Positions 1-5,348 of a stretch of 7,789 nt of DNA are shown here, in pieces (the stretch's first letter is position 1; every line of letters starts with the position of its first letter). The position numbers were made by a program, and so were the translations under genes. The DNA lies in contig JAHIFK010000200.1 in NCBI GenBank assembly GCA_018900975.1, positions 1-7,789 on the forward strand, read 5' to 3'. The notes below the pieces were generated by a model. That model worked only from the letters and a program-made list of their open reading frames with translations. It made no database searches and was not told the DNA's origin. Origin of the DNA: Methanobacteriota archaeon. GTDB lineage: Archaea > Halobacteriota > Methanosarcinia > Methanosarcinales > Methanoperedenaceae.

Positions 1-343
1 ATGTCATACCTGACCCTACGTGAACAAGTTTTTCTGAGGTATCAATATCCAGAAATTCGCACATTTTTTTTGTGTCTATGATGATCGAATCCATTGCAAC
101 TGTTTCACCTCCGACTGTGGTGCCTCCACCCCGAACCGTGACAGGGACGCAATAATCGTTTGCAGTTTTCAATATAGTGGCAACATCTTCGCTGTTTTCA
201 GGAAAAACAACAGCTATTGGACTGCTTTTGACCGATTTTCCGATATCTGATTCATAGCAGTAAGCTGTGAAGCCATCGCTCCGTACCTTTTTTTGGCCCA
301 TTTCTCTGGTAAGGTCATTCAAGAATTGAACAGATGATCTCAT
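1..343 (-). CDS. FAD-linked oxidase, GlcD-type, N-terminal part (runs off the window)
   Basis: The frame is open from an ATG at 343 down to base 1 (114 residues), so only the N-terminus is present. The fold signature is that of PCMH-type FAD-binding oxidases such as glycolate/D-lactate dehydrogenase subunit GlcD and alkyl-DHAP synthase. A segment like PIAVVFPENSEDVATILK (residues 42-59) is followed by the pyrophosphate-binding loop RGGGTTVGGE (71-80) and then by IIIDTKKM, matching the usual 'vvlDlsrM' strand. Such enzymes oxidise 2-hydroxy acids, sugars or alditols with FAD, or form alkyl ether bonds. The substrate cannot be told from this part. The start is supported by AGGGGA about 5 bases upstream of the ATG. 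It is the last gene seen in the minus-strand operon, 12 bases after the UbiA gene at 356-1204, which suggests it acts on the same product or on its precursor. The family assignment is good; the exact enzyme is unknown. Confidence 0.85.
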   Translation of the reverse strand, partial: MRSSVQFLNDLTREMGQKKVRSDGFTAYCYESDIGKSVKSSPIAVVFPENSEDVATILKTANDYCVPVTVRGGGTTVGGETVAMDSIIIDTKKMCEFLDIDTSEKLVHVGSGMT

Positions 344-355
344 TATAATCCCCTT

Positions 356-1204
356 TTAAATCCCTGTTATGAAATTCAGGTAGTAGATACTTGCACCCAT
401 ATAGTACATTCCAAAAGCCATGTATCCGAGCTTTGAATCCTTTTTTACTATAATTGTAGAGATTAGCAGCCAGATTGCTGTTATCAAAAGTAAGGGGAGA
501 TATCGTAGATTAAGCAAGTTTAAAAACCCCGGCAGTAGCGCCACTATGATTGAAGACAATAATAACAGCATGATTATTTTTACTGAGGCATTGATCCCGT
601 ATTTCACAGGAACCGTCAGGTTCCCTGTTTTCTTATCCCCCTCGATATCTTTGATCGCGCCTGTTATGTTCACACTCGTATGTAGCAATATTATGGATAT
701 TACCACCAGCAAGGTAAGTTGATCGAACCCACCGATTGTGAAAATCCCTACAGCAAAGGAAAGTCCTTCAATCAATCCAAAAGAGAAACTCCCTATTAAT
801 CCCATCTTTTTAAATCTTGAATTATACAGTATCGCCAGTATTATTAAAGCAACTGTAACAAACATTAAATTGACTGGGTAAACCAAAGACGACGTAAATC
901 CTAAAACGAGAAGAATTATTGCTGCATATAGTGCCTCTTTTTGAGTAATTCTCCCGGAAGGTATTGGACGATACCGGTCCGTAATTGAATCAACTCGGTA
1001 GTCGTAATAGTCGTTCAGTATGACTCCGCCAAACCATACCAGGATGATTATGGCAAAAGCACCGAACATATCAAAGAACCCAGGGGAGCCTTGACCTGCC
1101 AGATATAGACCGGCATAGCATGCGCACAGCGGCGTAATCATTCCGTGCGGTCGGCTCATTTCAAGCAATGCAGATATTTTTTGTAAACTAAACATTTTTA
1201 TCAT
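356..1204 (-). CDS. UbiA-family prenyltransferase (paralog 1)
   Basis: This is an integral membrane prenyltransferase of 282 residues, the normal length for UbiA proteins, with about eight or nine hydrophobic helices. Both Mg-diphosphate-binding motifs are intact: NDYYDYRVD (N64-D72, NDxxDxxxD) and KDIEGD (185-190, DxxxD). The PIPSGRI stretch after the first motif is typical of archaeal digeranylgeranylglyceryl-phosphate synthase (DGGGPS) and its relatives. The family moves a prenyl chain from its diphosphate to an aromatic, sugar-phosphate or glycerol-phosphate acceptor at the membrane. The acceptor here is unknown; with three UbiA genes together it need not be the housekeeping DGGGPS. It resembles the upstream gene 1207-2166 along its length, so the two are probably tandem duplicates. 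It starts two bases after that gene's stop. An alternative start at the fourth residue (ATG at 1195) has an AGGA 8 bases upstream, which is better spaced than for the first ATG. Confidence 0.92.
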   Translation of the reverse strand: MIKMFSLQKISALLEMSRPHGMITPLCACYAGLYLAGQGSPGFFDMFGAFAIIILVWFGGVILNDYYDYRVDSITDRYRPIPSGRITQKEALYAAIILLVLGFTSSLVYPVNLMFVTVALIILAILYNSRFKKMGLIGSFSFGLIEGLSFAVGIFTIGGFDQLTLLVVISIILLHTSVNITGAIKDIEGDKKTGNLTVPVKYGINASVKIIMLLLLSSIIVALLPGFLNLLNLRYLPLLLITAIWLLISTIIVKKDSKLGYMAFGMYYMGASIYYLNFITGI

Positions 1205-1206
1205 TC

Positions 1207-2166
1207 CTAAATATTTACTTTTACGGGTTTTTCTGTAATCATTTCTTGCAACAACTCGGCAAATCCCATGAAAACAAGAGCACTCAGTCCGGTTATTACA
1301 ACACTGAAACCTGGTAGTCCTGCCGTGAACGAAAGGTATAATGGGATTGTAGCCGTCCTGTACATTTTCAATGCTTCAAACCCGTTATTAACGGATGGGG
1401 AATGGTAGAACAGCCCGAGAGCCCTCATTTGGAAAAGGTAAGCACAAAAGGGTATCAGAACATAATTTTCTTTCAGATATCCAAAATACCAGGGAGTTAA
1501 ACTCACAATTAACGCCAGTGTTGAAATCACAAACGCATACAGGATGGAAATGTGAATCCCTTTAATCTGGATAACAGTACTTGCATGGGTCTTGGCATCG
1601 ACCTCGAGATCCTTAAAAGTCCCGACTAAGTTTTGAGATGAATGATTGACTATTATTGCAATTAATACAAGATATATAAGTTCGGATATCTTATCAGCCG
1701 ATATCGACGCCCCAATTATCAGGCATGACGCGACCATTGCTCCGAACAGGATATTTCCATATATCCCCTTCTTTTTAAATCCGCCTGAGTAGAGCGTAGT
1801 CCCGATGATAAAAATCAGAGCAAAAGCAGCTCCCATCAGAGAATAATAAGCGGTGATAACTACTACGATTAAAAAGGTCGTTACACTTACAAGCAGAACT
1901 TCCTGCTTGCTTACACGACCACTCGGTAGAGGCAGAAATGGTTTTCCGATCAAATCCTCTTCATAGTTCAGGTAATCATTAATAAGTTGACCTGCCGCCC
2001 ATAATAATGCCGGGAAAAGAGTTGCCATCAAAAGCAGGTTCAAAGGTGGAAAACCGCCATACGCCAGAATTGCGCCGCAAAATCCTACCGCACCCGGGAC
2101 AAAAAGATTATACGGTCTGGTCATTTCAAAAAATACACCGAAATTCTTAATAATAGCTCCCTTCAT
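1207..2166 (-). CDS. UbiA-family prenyltransferase (paralog 2, altered first Asp motif)
   Basis: This is a 319-residue polytopic membrane protein of the UbiA family. It shares with its downstream neighbour an N-terminal 'MxRPxxxxxP' motif, the PLPSGRV stretch after the first motif, and an 'LYxxxFKKxGxxG' cytoplasmic loop. The first Asp motif reads NDYLNYEED (N63-D71), so the middle Asp of NDxxDxxxD is Asn67. The second motif KDLEVD (185-190) is intact, but the Gly that usually follows it is replaced (AKTHAST). These changes may alter metal or diphosphate binding, acceptor choice, or activity; a role as a partner subunit of paralog 1 is possible but unproven. The start ATG overlaps the stop of the TIM-barrel gene (ATGA at 2163-2166), which points to translational coupling, with a GGAG about 10 bases upstream. 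The family is clear and the substrate unknown. Confidence 0.9.
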   Translation of the reverse strand: MKGAIIKNFGVFFEMTRPYNLFVPGAVGFCGAILAYGGFPPLNLLLMATLFPALLWAAGQLINDYLNYEEDLIGKPFLPLPSGRVSKQEVLLVSVTTFLIVVVITAYYSLMGAAFALIFIIGTTLYSGGFKKKGIYGNILFGAMVASCLIIGASISADKISELIYLVLIAIIVNHSSQNLVGTFKDLEVDAKTHASTVIQIKGIHISILYAFVISTLALIVSLTPWYFGYLKENYVLIPFCAYLFQMRALGLFYHSPSVNNGFEALKMYRTATIPLYLSFTAGLPGFSVVITGLSALVFMGFAELLQEMITEKPVKVNI

Positions 2167-3248
2167 CTTGCTTCAACTCCGATAATTATTTGTTTTTTCA
2201 AATATGTTCTATTGATCATTTTACCATATTTTAGAAGAATTTTCCAGGCATCTTCCTTATTTTCACTTGCCGGGACATGTTCGGTAGAAAATCCAATAAT
2301 TCCATGTGGTGGGCTACTGAAATCCAGAGCAGCATTTACACATTCATGGAAATTAATATCGCCTTCTCCTGGCAATCTCCATTCAAAAATCTTGTTATCA
2401 TAATCAAATATAGTGCCATTACCTACTTGCTGAAATCCTTCCATCCACCTGCATTTAGATTTATTTTGTTCCCATTTGTCAATGAATTTTACATCCTTCA
2501 AGTGATACAAAATTATTTTTCCGCCAACTCTATTAATTATTTGCGCAGCCAGAGCAGGACTCAAATAGCTCCCAAAAGTTGAAATATACCTGTTGGCTGG
2601 ATCCTCTATTATCCCAATATGATCGCGAATTTCTTCTGAAACATTTTCCAGATATTTATAAATTTCAACGACTTCTTCTACGTTTTCAGGATACTGCCCC
2701 TGATGAATTTCAATGCCCAGGATAATTTTTGATTTTAATCCGGTTTCTTGTTCATGGAACTTTTCGCCCTCGCAAGCATATTTTGCGAGTTCATGTAGAT
2801 TGGATAAAACAACACTTTTGCAATTTTCGCTTACTATAGATTTTTTACTGCCCCCAACGATCCTGACAATCAAGGTATTTTGCGGCGCAACAAGTGTAAG
2901 TCTTGTTGCTCTTTCTATCACTATTTTCCCATATTCAAAATCCTGCTGGTTGAATACTCCAAGATAAACACTGGTTCCAATGATGCATGTATCATATTTC
3001 ATAGCAAGTGAAATAGCTCGCTGGATACACTGCTCATCTATGATATCGAACGAAGAATTTTGATGAGCACATGTCCATAACCTCTCATTATCAGTATATG
3101 AGTTGCGGCGGCTCCGCAAGTCTACAAATGTGTTTATTCCTAATTCTTTCTCGGCCAAAGCTGCTAATTCAAAAGCTTCTTCAAAATCTCTTGAACCAAT
3201 TATCATTGAATTAACAGCGATCGCGGGTATCATTCTTCTATCTGGCAT
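2163..3248 (-). CDS. Xylose-isomerase-like TIM-barrel protein (sugar phosphate isomerase/epimerase family)
   Basis: This is a 361-residue soluble protein of the AP-endonuclease-2/xylose-isomerase-like TIM-barrel superfamily. Candidates for all four metal ligands are visible in the usual order: Glu180 in GIEIHQG, Asp216 in IIEDPAN, His249 in YHLKDV, and Glu323 in GFSTEHV. The family hallmark HLKDV (249-253) and the GEGDINF loop (294-300) are both present. Members isomerise or epimerise sugars, keto-acids or inositol derivatives with a divalent metal; the substrate here cannot be named. An intact metal site suggests an active enzyme. Its gene lies between a 70-residue gene (11-base overlap) and the UbiA paralogs (4-base overlap), so it probably prepares a polar acceptor for prenylation. 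The ATG at 3248 has a weak AGGCGA about 9 bases upstream. An ATG at codon 6 (3233) is an alternative. The superfamily is confident, the reaction is not. Confidence 0.88.
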   Translation of the reverse strand: MPDRRMIPAIAVNSMIIGSRDFEEAFELAALAEKELGINTFVDLRSRRNSYTDNERLWTCAHQNSSFDIIDEQCIQRAISLAMKYDTCIIGTSVYLGVFNQQDFEYGKIVIERATRLTLVAPQNTLIVRIVGGSKKSIVSENCKSVVLSNLHELAKYACEGEKFHEQETGLKSKIILGIEIHQGQYPENVEEVVEIYKYLENVSEEIRDHIGIIEDPANRYISTFGSYLSPALAAQIINRVGGKIILYHLKDVKFIDKWEQNKSKCRWMEGFQQVGNGTIFDYDNKIFEWRLPGEGDINFHECVNAALDFSSPPHGIIGFSTEHVPASENKEDAWKILLKYGKMINRTYLKKQIIIGVEAR

Positions 3249-3450
3249 GATAGTATCGCCTGTCTTCTGAGAATTCTATGCTGGCAAATTTGGGTCTGAG
3301 ATGATTTTTATTAATAGTTTCTTTTAGTTGTTCGGTCACTCTTGAGTAAACATAATTTTCAGCAATTGCATTTGAATTTCTTAACATGGAATAATCCATG
3401 CAATGAATCGGACCTGCTTTACCACAACCTACCTGAATATTTTCAGTCAT
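3238..3450 (-). CDS. Small protein, possible truncated Gfo/Idh-type Rossmann start
   Basis: This 70-residue protein is the first gene of the minus-strand operon. I do not firmly recognise it. The first residues (TENIQVGCGKAGPIH) recall the beta1-turn-alpha1 of Gfo/Idh/MocA NAD(P)-dependent oxidoreductases, and KFASIEF near residue 55 could match the 'vyssleel' segment of that fold. The rest of the roughly 330-residue enzyme is absent: translation stops after YYHAR, overlapping the TIM-barrel start by 11 bases. It may be a relic of an oxidoreductase, an independent small protein, or mainly a coupling leader. The ATG at 3450 is chosen over the in-frame TTG at 3465 because GGGAG (3459-3463) lies 8 bases upstream of it and the predicted promoter would start transcription within a few bases of the TTG. 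Confidence 0.55.
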   Translation of the reverse strand: MTENIQVGCGKAGPIHCMDYSMLRNSNAIAENYVYSRVTEQLKETINKNHLRPKFASIEFSEDRRYYHAR

Positions 3451-3458
3451 TTTTGATA

Positions 3459-3463
3459 CTCCC
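3459..3463 (-). promoter_or_regulatory. Ribosome binding site GGGAG of the operon's first gene
   Basis: On the minus strand GGGAG lies 8 bases before the ATG at 3450. It favours this ATG over the in-frame TTG at 3465, which would overlap the site and have no leader. Confidence 0.6.
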
Positions 3464-3482
3464 AATGATCCGTTGTAATGAT

Positions 3483-3523
3483 AACCGATTATATAAGCTT
3501 TTCCGACAAAAAAACCGATTATA
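3483..3523. repeat. 11-bp direct repeat pair AACCGATTATA, 30-bp period
   Basis: Exact copies lie at 3483-3493 and 3513-3523. The first overlaps the TATA box of the minus-strand operon and the second lies just upstream of its BRE. Exact 30-bp spacing puts them on about the same helix face, as expected for operator sites of a dimeric or cooperative regulator. No regulator gene is adjacent in the window, so this role is inferred. Confidence 0.5.
3489..3505 (-). promoter_or_regulatory. Archaeal BRE/TATA promoter of the minus-strand operon
   Basis: The minus strand reads CGGAAAAGCTTATATAA: a purine-rich BRE followed by a good TATA box (3489-3497). Transcription would start roughly 25 bases downstream, near 3468. 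That gives a short leader just containing the GGGAG ribosome binding site. The TATA box overlaps one copy of an 11-bp direct repeat. Confidence 0.6.
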
Positions 3524-3544
3524 GGTCTTATTATTAATTTTAAA

Positions 3545-3590
3545 GCATTAATAAGTATTAAATTAACATAATTGGCATTATAAAGTATTA
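3545..3590. repeat. 16-bp imperfect direct repeat pair, 30-bp period
   Basis: GCATTAATAAGTATTA (3545-3560) and GCATTATAAAGTATTA (3575-3590) match at 14 of 16 positions and are again 30 bp apart. The stretch is very AT-rich, so chance similarity is possible. The shared spacing with the pair at 3483/3513 makes a regulatory role plausible. Confidence 0.4.
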
Positions 3591-3600
3591 TTTAATAAGA

Positions 3601-3623
3601 AAATTATGATATAACCATAATTT
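3601..3623. promoter_or_regulatory. Perfect inverted repeat in the divergent intergenic region (possible operator)
   Basis: AAATTATG (3601-3608) and CATAATTT (3616-3623) form a perfect 8-bp dyad around a 7-base spacer, a size suited to a winged-helix dimer. A further half-site AATTATG follows at 3632-3638. It lies between the two divergent transcription units, nearer the plus-strand gene. Confidence 0.4.
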
Positions 3624-3653
3624 CGAGTGCTAATTATGACAGATACATAATAA

Positions 3654-3668
3654 CAAAAAAATTAAATA
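3654..3668 (+). promoter_or_regulatory. Candidate promoter for the divergent UbiA gene
   Basis: A run CAAAAAA (BRE-like) followed by ATTAAATA (3661-3668) is the best TATA-like match upstream of the start at 3700. A start site about 25 bases on would leave a leader of only about 10 bases, just covering the ribosome binding site at 3690-3695. The region is AT-rich, so other boxes are possible. Confidence 0.3.
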
Positions 3669-3689
3669 CCAACAAATAATATTAGCGCC

Positions 3690-3695
3690 GGGGTG
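3690..3695 (+). promoter_or_regulatory. Ribosome binding site GGGGTG of the third UbiA gene
   Basis: GGGGTG stands 4 bases before the ATG at 3700. It can pair with the CACC part of the archaeal 16S rRNA tail and is a G-rich island in very AT-rich DNA, which supports this start. Confidence 0.6.
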
Positions 3696-3699
3696 CCCT

Positions 3700-4695
3700 A
3701 TGATCAGCTTAATCAAGAGTTACATTAATATCTATAAATTGAATCGACCCTTCCATGCAACATGGCTTTCTGTACCCACGGTAGTTGCCGGAGCCATGGC
3801 AGCGAATGGGAGCATTAACCCGGGAATTTTTTTTTTATTTACCTCTTTTGCATGGCTTACTACGAACATTGGTAATTTCACCAACGACTACTATGATGCG
3901 GAGAGCGATGTAATGGGCAGACCAAATGCACCACTTGCATCCGGAATAATTTCAAGAGATCTGGCAAGAAGTATTCTTATTGTTGAATACCTTATTTCAG
4001 GTCTCCTTTTATTCTTTATAGTACTAGCAACAGGATCCTTAAAATTGTTCATCCTTGGAATTGTACCCTTAATATGCACATATGTTTATTCTGTACCGCC
4101 ATTCAAAACTAAAGATAAGGGGGCTGCCGGACCACTCACTATCTCAATAGCTTACATGTCCATTACACTGGGCGGTTGGGCGCTTGCTTCAGAATTAACT
4201 CTTGAAGCGATCAAATTGGGTCTTTTTCTTGCGATATTGATGCTGGGTATTGGTTTTTCAAAAGACTTTATGCATATTGAAGCAGATAGGGGTTTTTCCA
4301 ATACTCCCCCAATTGCTTATGGCGTCAGGAAAACAGCGATTATTGCTGCAATTTCACTAACCTTTCCTTTAATCTTCAATAAATTTTTTATTAAGATATC
4401 AGCTCGTGATGAGTTTTTATTAGTAATTCCTTTGATGTTTGCTGTTATTGCAATCTTCTTCATGATAAAAAAGCCGGAGGCGAAGAACAGGAACATTGTA
4501 ATGTCGGCTTTTCTGGTTTATTTGAATGCAGTTTTTATCATTATTTATAGCTCAGCAAATATGCCTGCAGCCCTTATTTTATCGATTATGGTGAGCACTG
4601 TTATTTCAATAAAGACCTGGGTTGCAGGAAGACGGTTCGAAACAATCAAAATAAAATATCAAAAAATACGACACTATCTTATAATCCAGTTATAA
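3700..4695 (+). CDS. UbiA-family prenyltransferase (divergent, third copy)
   Basis: This is a 331-residue polytopic membrane protein of the UbiA family. The first Asp motif NDYYDAESD (N62-D70) is intact and is followed by a GRPNAPLASG stretch. The second motif is extended: KDFMHIEAD (188-196) spaces the two Asp residues by six, as in the KDxxDVEGD form seen in some archaeal members. YSVPPFKTK (130-138) is the loop typical of quinone- and chlorophyll-type UbiA enzymes. It would join a polyprenyl chain to an unknown acceptor in the membrane. It differs clearly from the tandem pair on the other strand, so it probably handles a different step or prenyl chain. It shares a 234-249-base intergenic region with the divergent operon, so co-regulation is likely. 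A T10 run (3827-3836) lies early in the coding strand. A DoxX-like gene remnant follows about 25 bases after the stop. Confidence 0.92.
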   Translation: MISLIKSYINIYKLNRPFHATWLSVPTVVAGAMAANGSINPGIFFLFTSFAWLTTNIGNFTNDYYDAESDVMGRPNAPLASGIISRDLARSILIVEYLISGLLLFFIVLATGSLKLFILGIVPLICTYVYSVPPFKTKDKGAAGPLTISIAYMSITLGGWALASELTLEAIKLGLFLAILMLGIGFSKDFMHIEADRGFSNTPPIAYGVRKTAIIAAISLTFPLIFNKFFIKISARDEFLLVIPLMFAVIAIFFMIKKPEAKNRNIVMSAFLVYLNAVFIIIYSSANMPAALILSIMVSTVISIKTWVAGRRFETIKIKYQKIRHYLIIQL

Positions 4696-4721
4696 ATAAA
4701 AAAGTAATATCATCACATTAA

Positions 4722-4838
4722 AAACTTCTGCTCATGATAGCGCTACTGTACCTTGCGATCAACGGCGCAGGCGGGCTGTCATTGGATGAGCGCATCAGGG
4801 AAAAAGCACGCGGCAGCGTTATAGAAAGATTCCTGTGA
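4722..4838 (+). pseudogene. C-terminal remnant of a DoxX-like membrane protein
   Basis: The frame is open from just after a TAA at 4719-4721 to a TGA at 4836-4838 and encodes about 38 residues. A hydrophobic tail (LLLMIALLYLAINGAGG) is followed by LSLDERIREK. DoxX/DoxD-type membrane proteins end with a last helix, a glycine-rich turn, and a 'SLD' motif, so this looks like their C-terminus with the preceding helices missing. An ATG at 4734 could give 34 residues, but no ribosome binding site is evident. Base composition rises sharply here compared with the UbiA gene just before it, so the break near 4720 probably marks a rearrangement joint. DoxX membership rests on a short motif and is tentative; a gene broken at its 5' end is more certain. 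Confidence 0.5.
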
Positions 4839-4843
4839 ACAAC

Positions 4844-4863
4844 TGACCTGTTACAAACAGTCA
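4844..4863. terminator. Weak hairpin between convergent genes
   Basis: TGA-C-CTGT and ACAG-TCA form a short stem with a one-base bulge and a five-base loop, between the DoxX-like stub and the stop of ridA. No T-tract follows on either strand, so a role in termination is uncertain. Confidence 0.2.
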
Positions 4864-4885
4864 ATCGTGGTCCAAAATCCCCATC

Positions 4886-5272
4886 TCAAATAATCTCCGC
4901 TATCGCATCTATTTCTATCTTCGCGTTCTTCGGGAGCGCTGCGACACATACGGTAGACCGGGCAGGCTTTCCCGCAGAAAAAAAAGACGCATATATTTCG
5001 TTCACTTTTGAAAAATCATTAATATCCGTCAGGTAGATCGTTGTCTTGACCACGCTTTCAAGCTTGCTCCCTGCTGCTTCCACAACAGCTTTCAGGTTAT
5101 CAAGAACCATTTTTGTCTGTATCTCAATATCCCCATCAACGAACTGCTGCGTCTTCGGATCGATCGCTATCTGACCTGATAGATAGACCATTTTGTTTAT
5201 CTTAACTGCCTGCGAGTAAGCCCCTATTGCATCTGGCGCTTTATTTGTTTTCACGATTTCCTTTGAGCTCAT
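4886..5272 (-). CDS. ridA: RidA-family enamine/imine deaminase
   Basis: This 128-residue protein has the full length and typical sequence of RidA (YjgF/YER057c/UK114). RidA hydrolyses reactive enamine and imine intermediates, such as 2-aminoacrylate from serine and threonine dehydratases, to keto-acids and ammonia, and forms a soluble homotrimer. The catalytic arginine is present at position 105 (KPARSTVCVAALP), and Glu120 in KIEIDAIAE and Tyr19 in GAYSQAV match the active-site pattern. The gene lies 76 bases downstream of cfbB on the same strand and probably has its own promoter. No ribosome binding site is seen before the ATG; a TATA-like stretch at 5293-5304 is centred about 26 bases upstream, so a leaderless mRNA is likely. 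It is a housekeeping gene with no obvious link to the UbiA cluster. Confidence 0.95.
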   Translation of the reverse strand: MSSKEIVKTNKAPDAIGAYSQAVKINKMVYLSGQIAIDPKTQQFVDGDIEIQTKMVLDNLKAVVEAAGSKLESVVKTTIYLTDINDFSKVNEIYASFFSAGKPARSTVCVAALPKNAKIEIDAIAEII

Positions 5273-5292
5273 GAAATACTATTACTGATAAT

Positions 5293-5304
5293 GTAAAATA
5301 AAAG
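5293..5304 (-). promoter_or_regulatory. Candidate TATA box of ridA (leaderless transcript)
   Basis: The minus strand reads CTTTTATTTTAC, centred about 26 bases before the ridA ATG. That distance would place the transcription start at or next to the ATG, consistent with the missing ribosome binding site. Confidence 0.35.
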
Positions 5305-5311
5305 CCTGTCG

Positions 5312-5347
5312 GAGAACACAGAGAAATAATTGCTCCGTGCCTCTGTG
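5312..5347. repeat. Inverted repeat with CTCTGTG/CACAGAG arms between cfbB and ridA
   Basis: CACAGAG (5317-5323) pairs with CTCTGTG (5341-5347), and GAG/CTC triplets lie inside and beside the arms. The right arm is next to the cfbB stop codon (5349-5351). It may form a 3' hairpin of the cfbB transcript. The wording (CTCCGTGCCTCTGTGG) resembles short phrases that recur in intergenic DNA of many prokaryotes; I recall this but cannot test it here. Confidence 0.35.
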
Positions 5348-5348
5348 G

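Noticed and set aside
2277..2582. Plus-strand open frame of about 100 codons inside the TIM-barrel gene
   Set aside because: It is antisense to a well-supported gene, has no family resemblance and no ribosome binding site; the same holds for the plus-strand frames at 420-722 and 2713-2967.
3540..3600. CRISPR array or transposon ends suggested by repeats in the intergenic region
   Set aside because: There are only two copies of each repeat, no regular spacers, no cas genes, no transposase and no terminal inverted repeats or target duplications.
1..4720. Menaquinone or methanophenazine gene cluster
   Set aside because: No Mqn, Men or other ring-forming enzyme is present in the window, so naming a quinone-type product would go beyond the evidence.
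4734..4838. A functional 34-residue membrane peptide starting at ATG 4734
   Set aside because: No ribosome binding site is visible, and the same hydrophobic frame continues upstream of the ATG, which fits the tail of a longer broken protein better.
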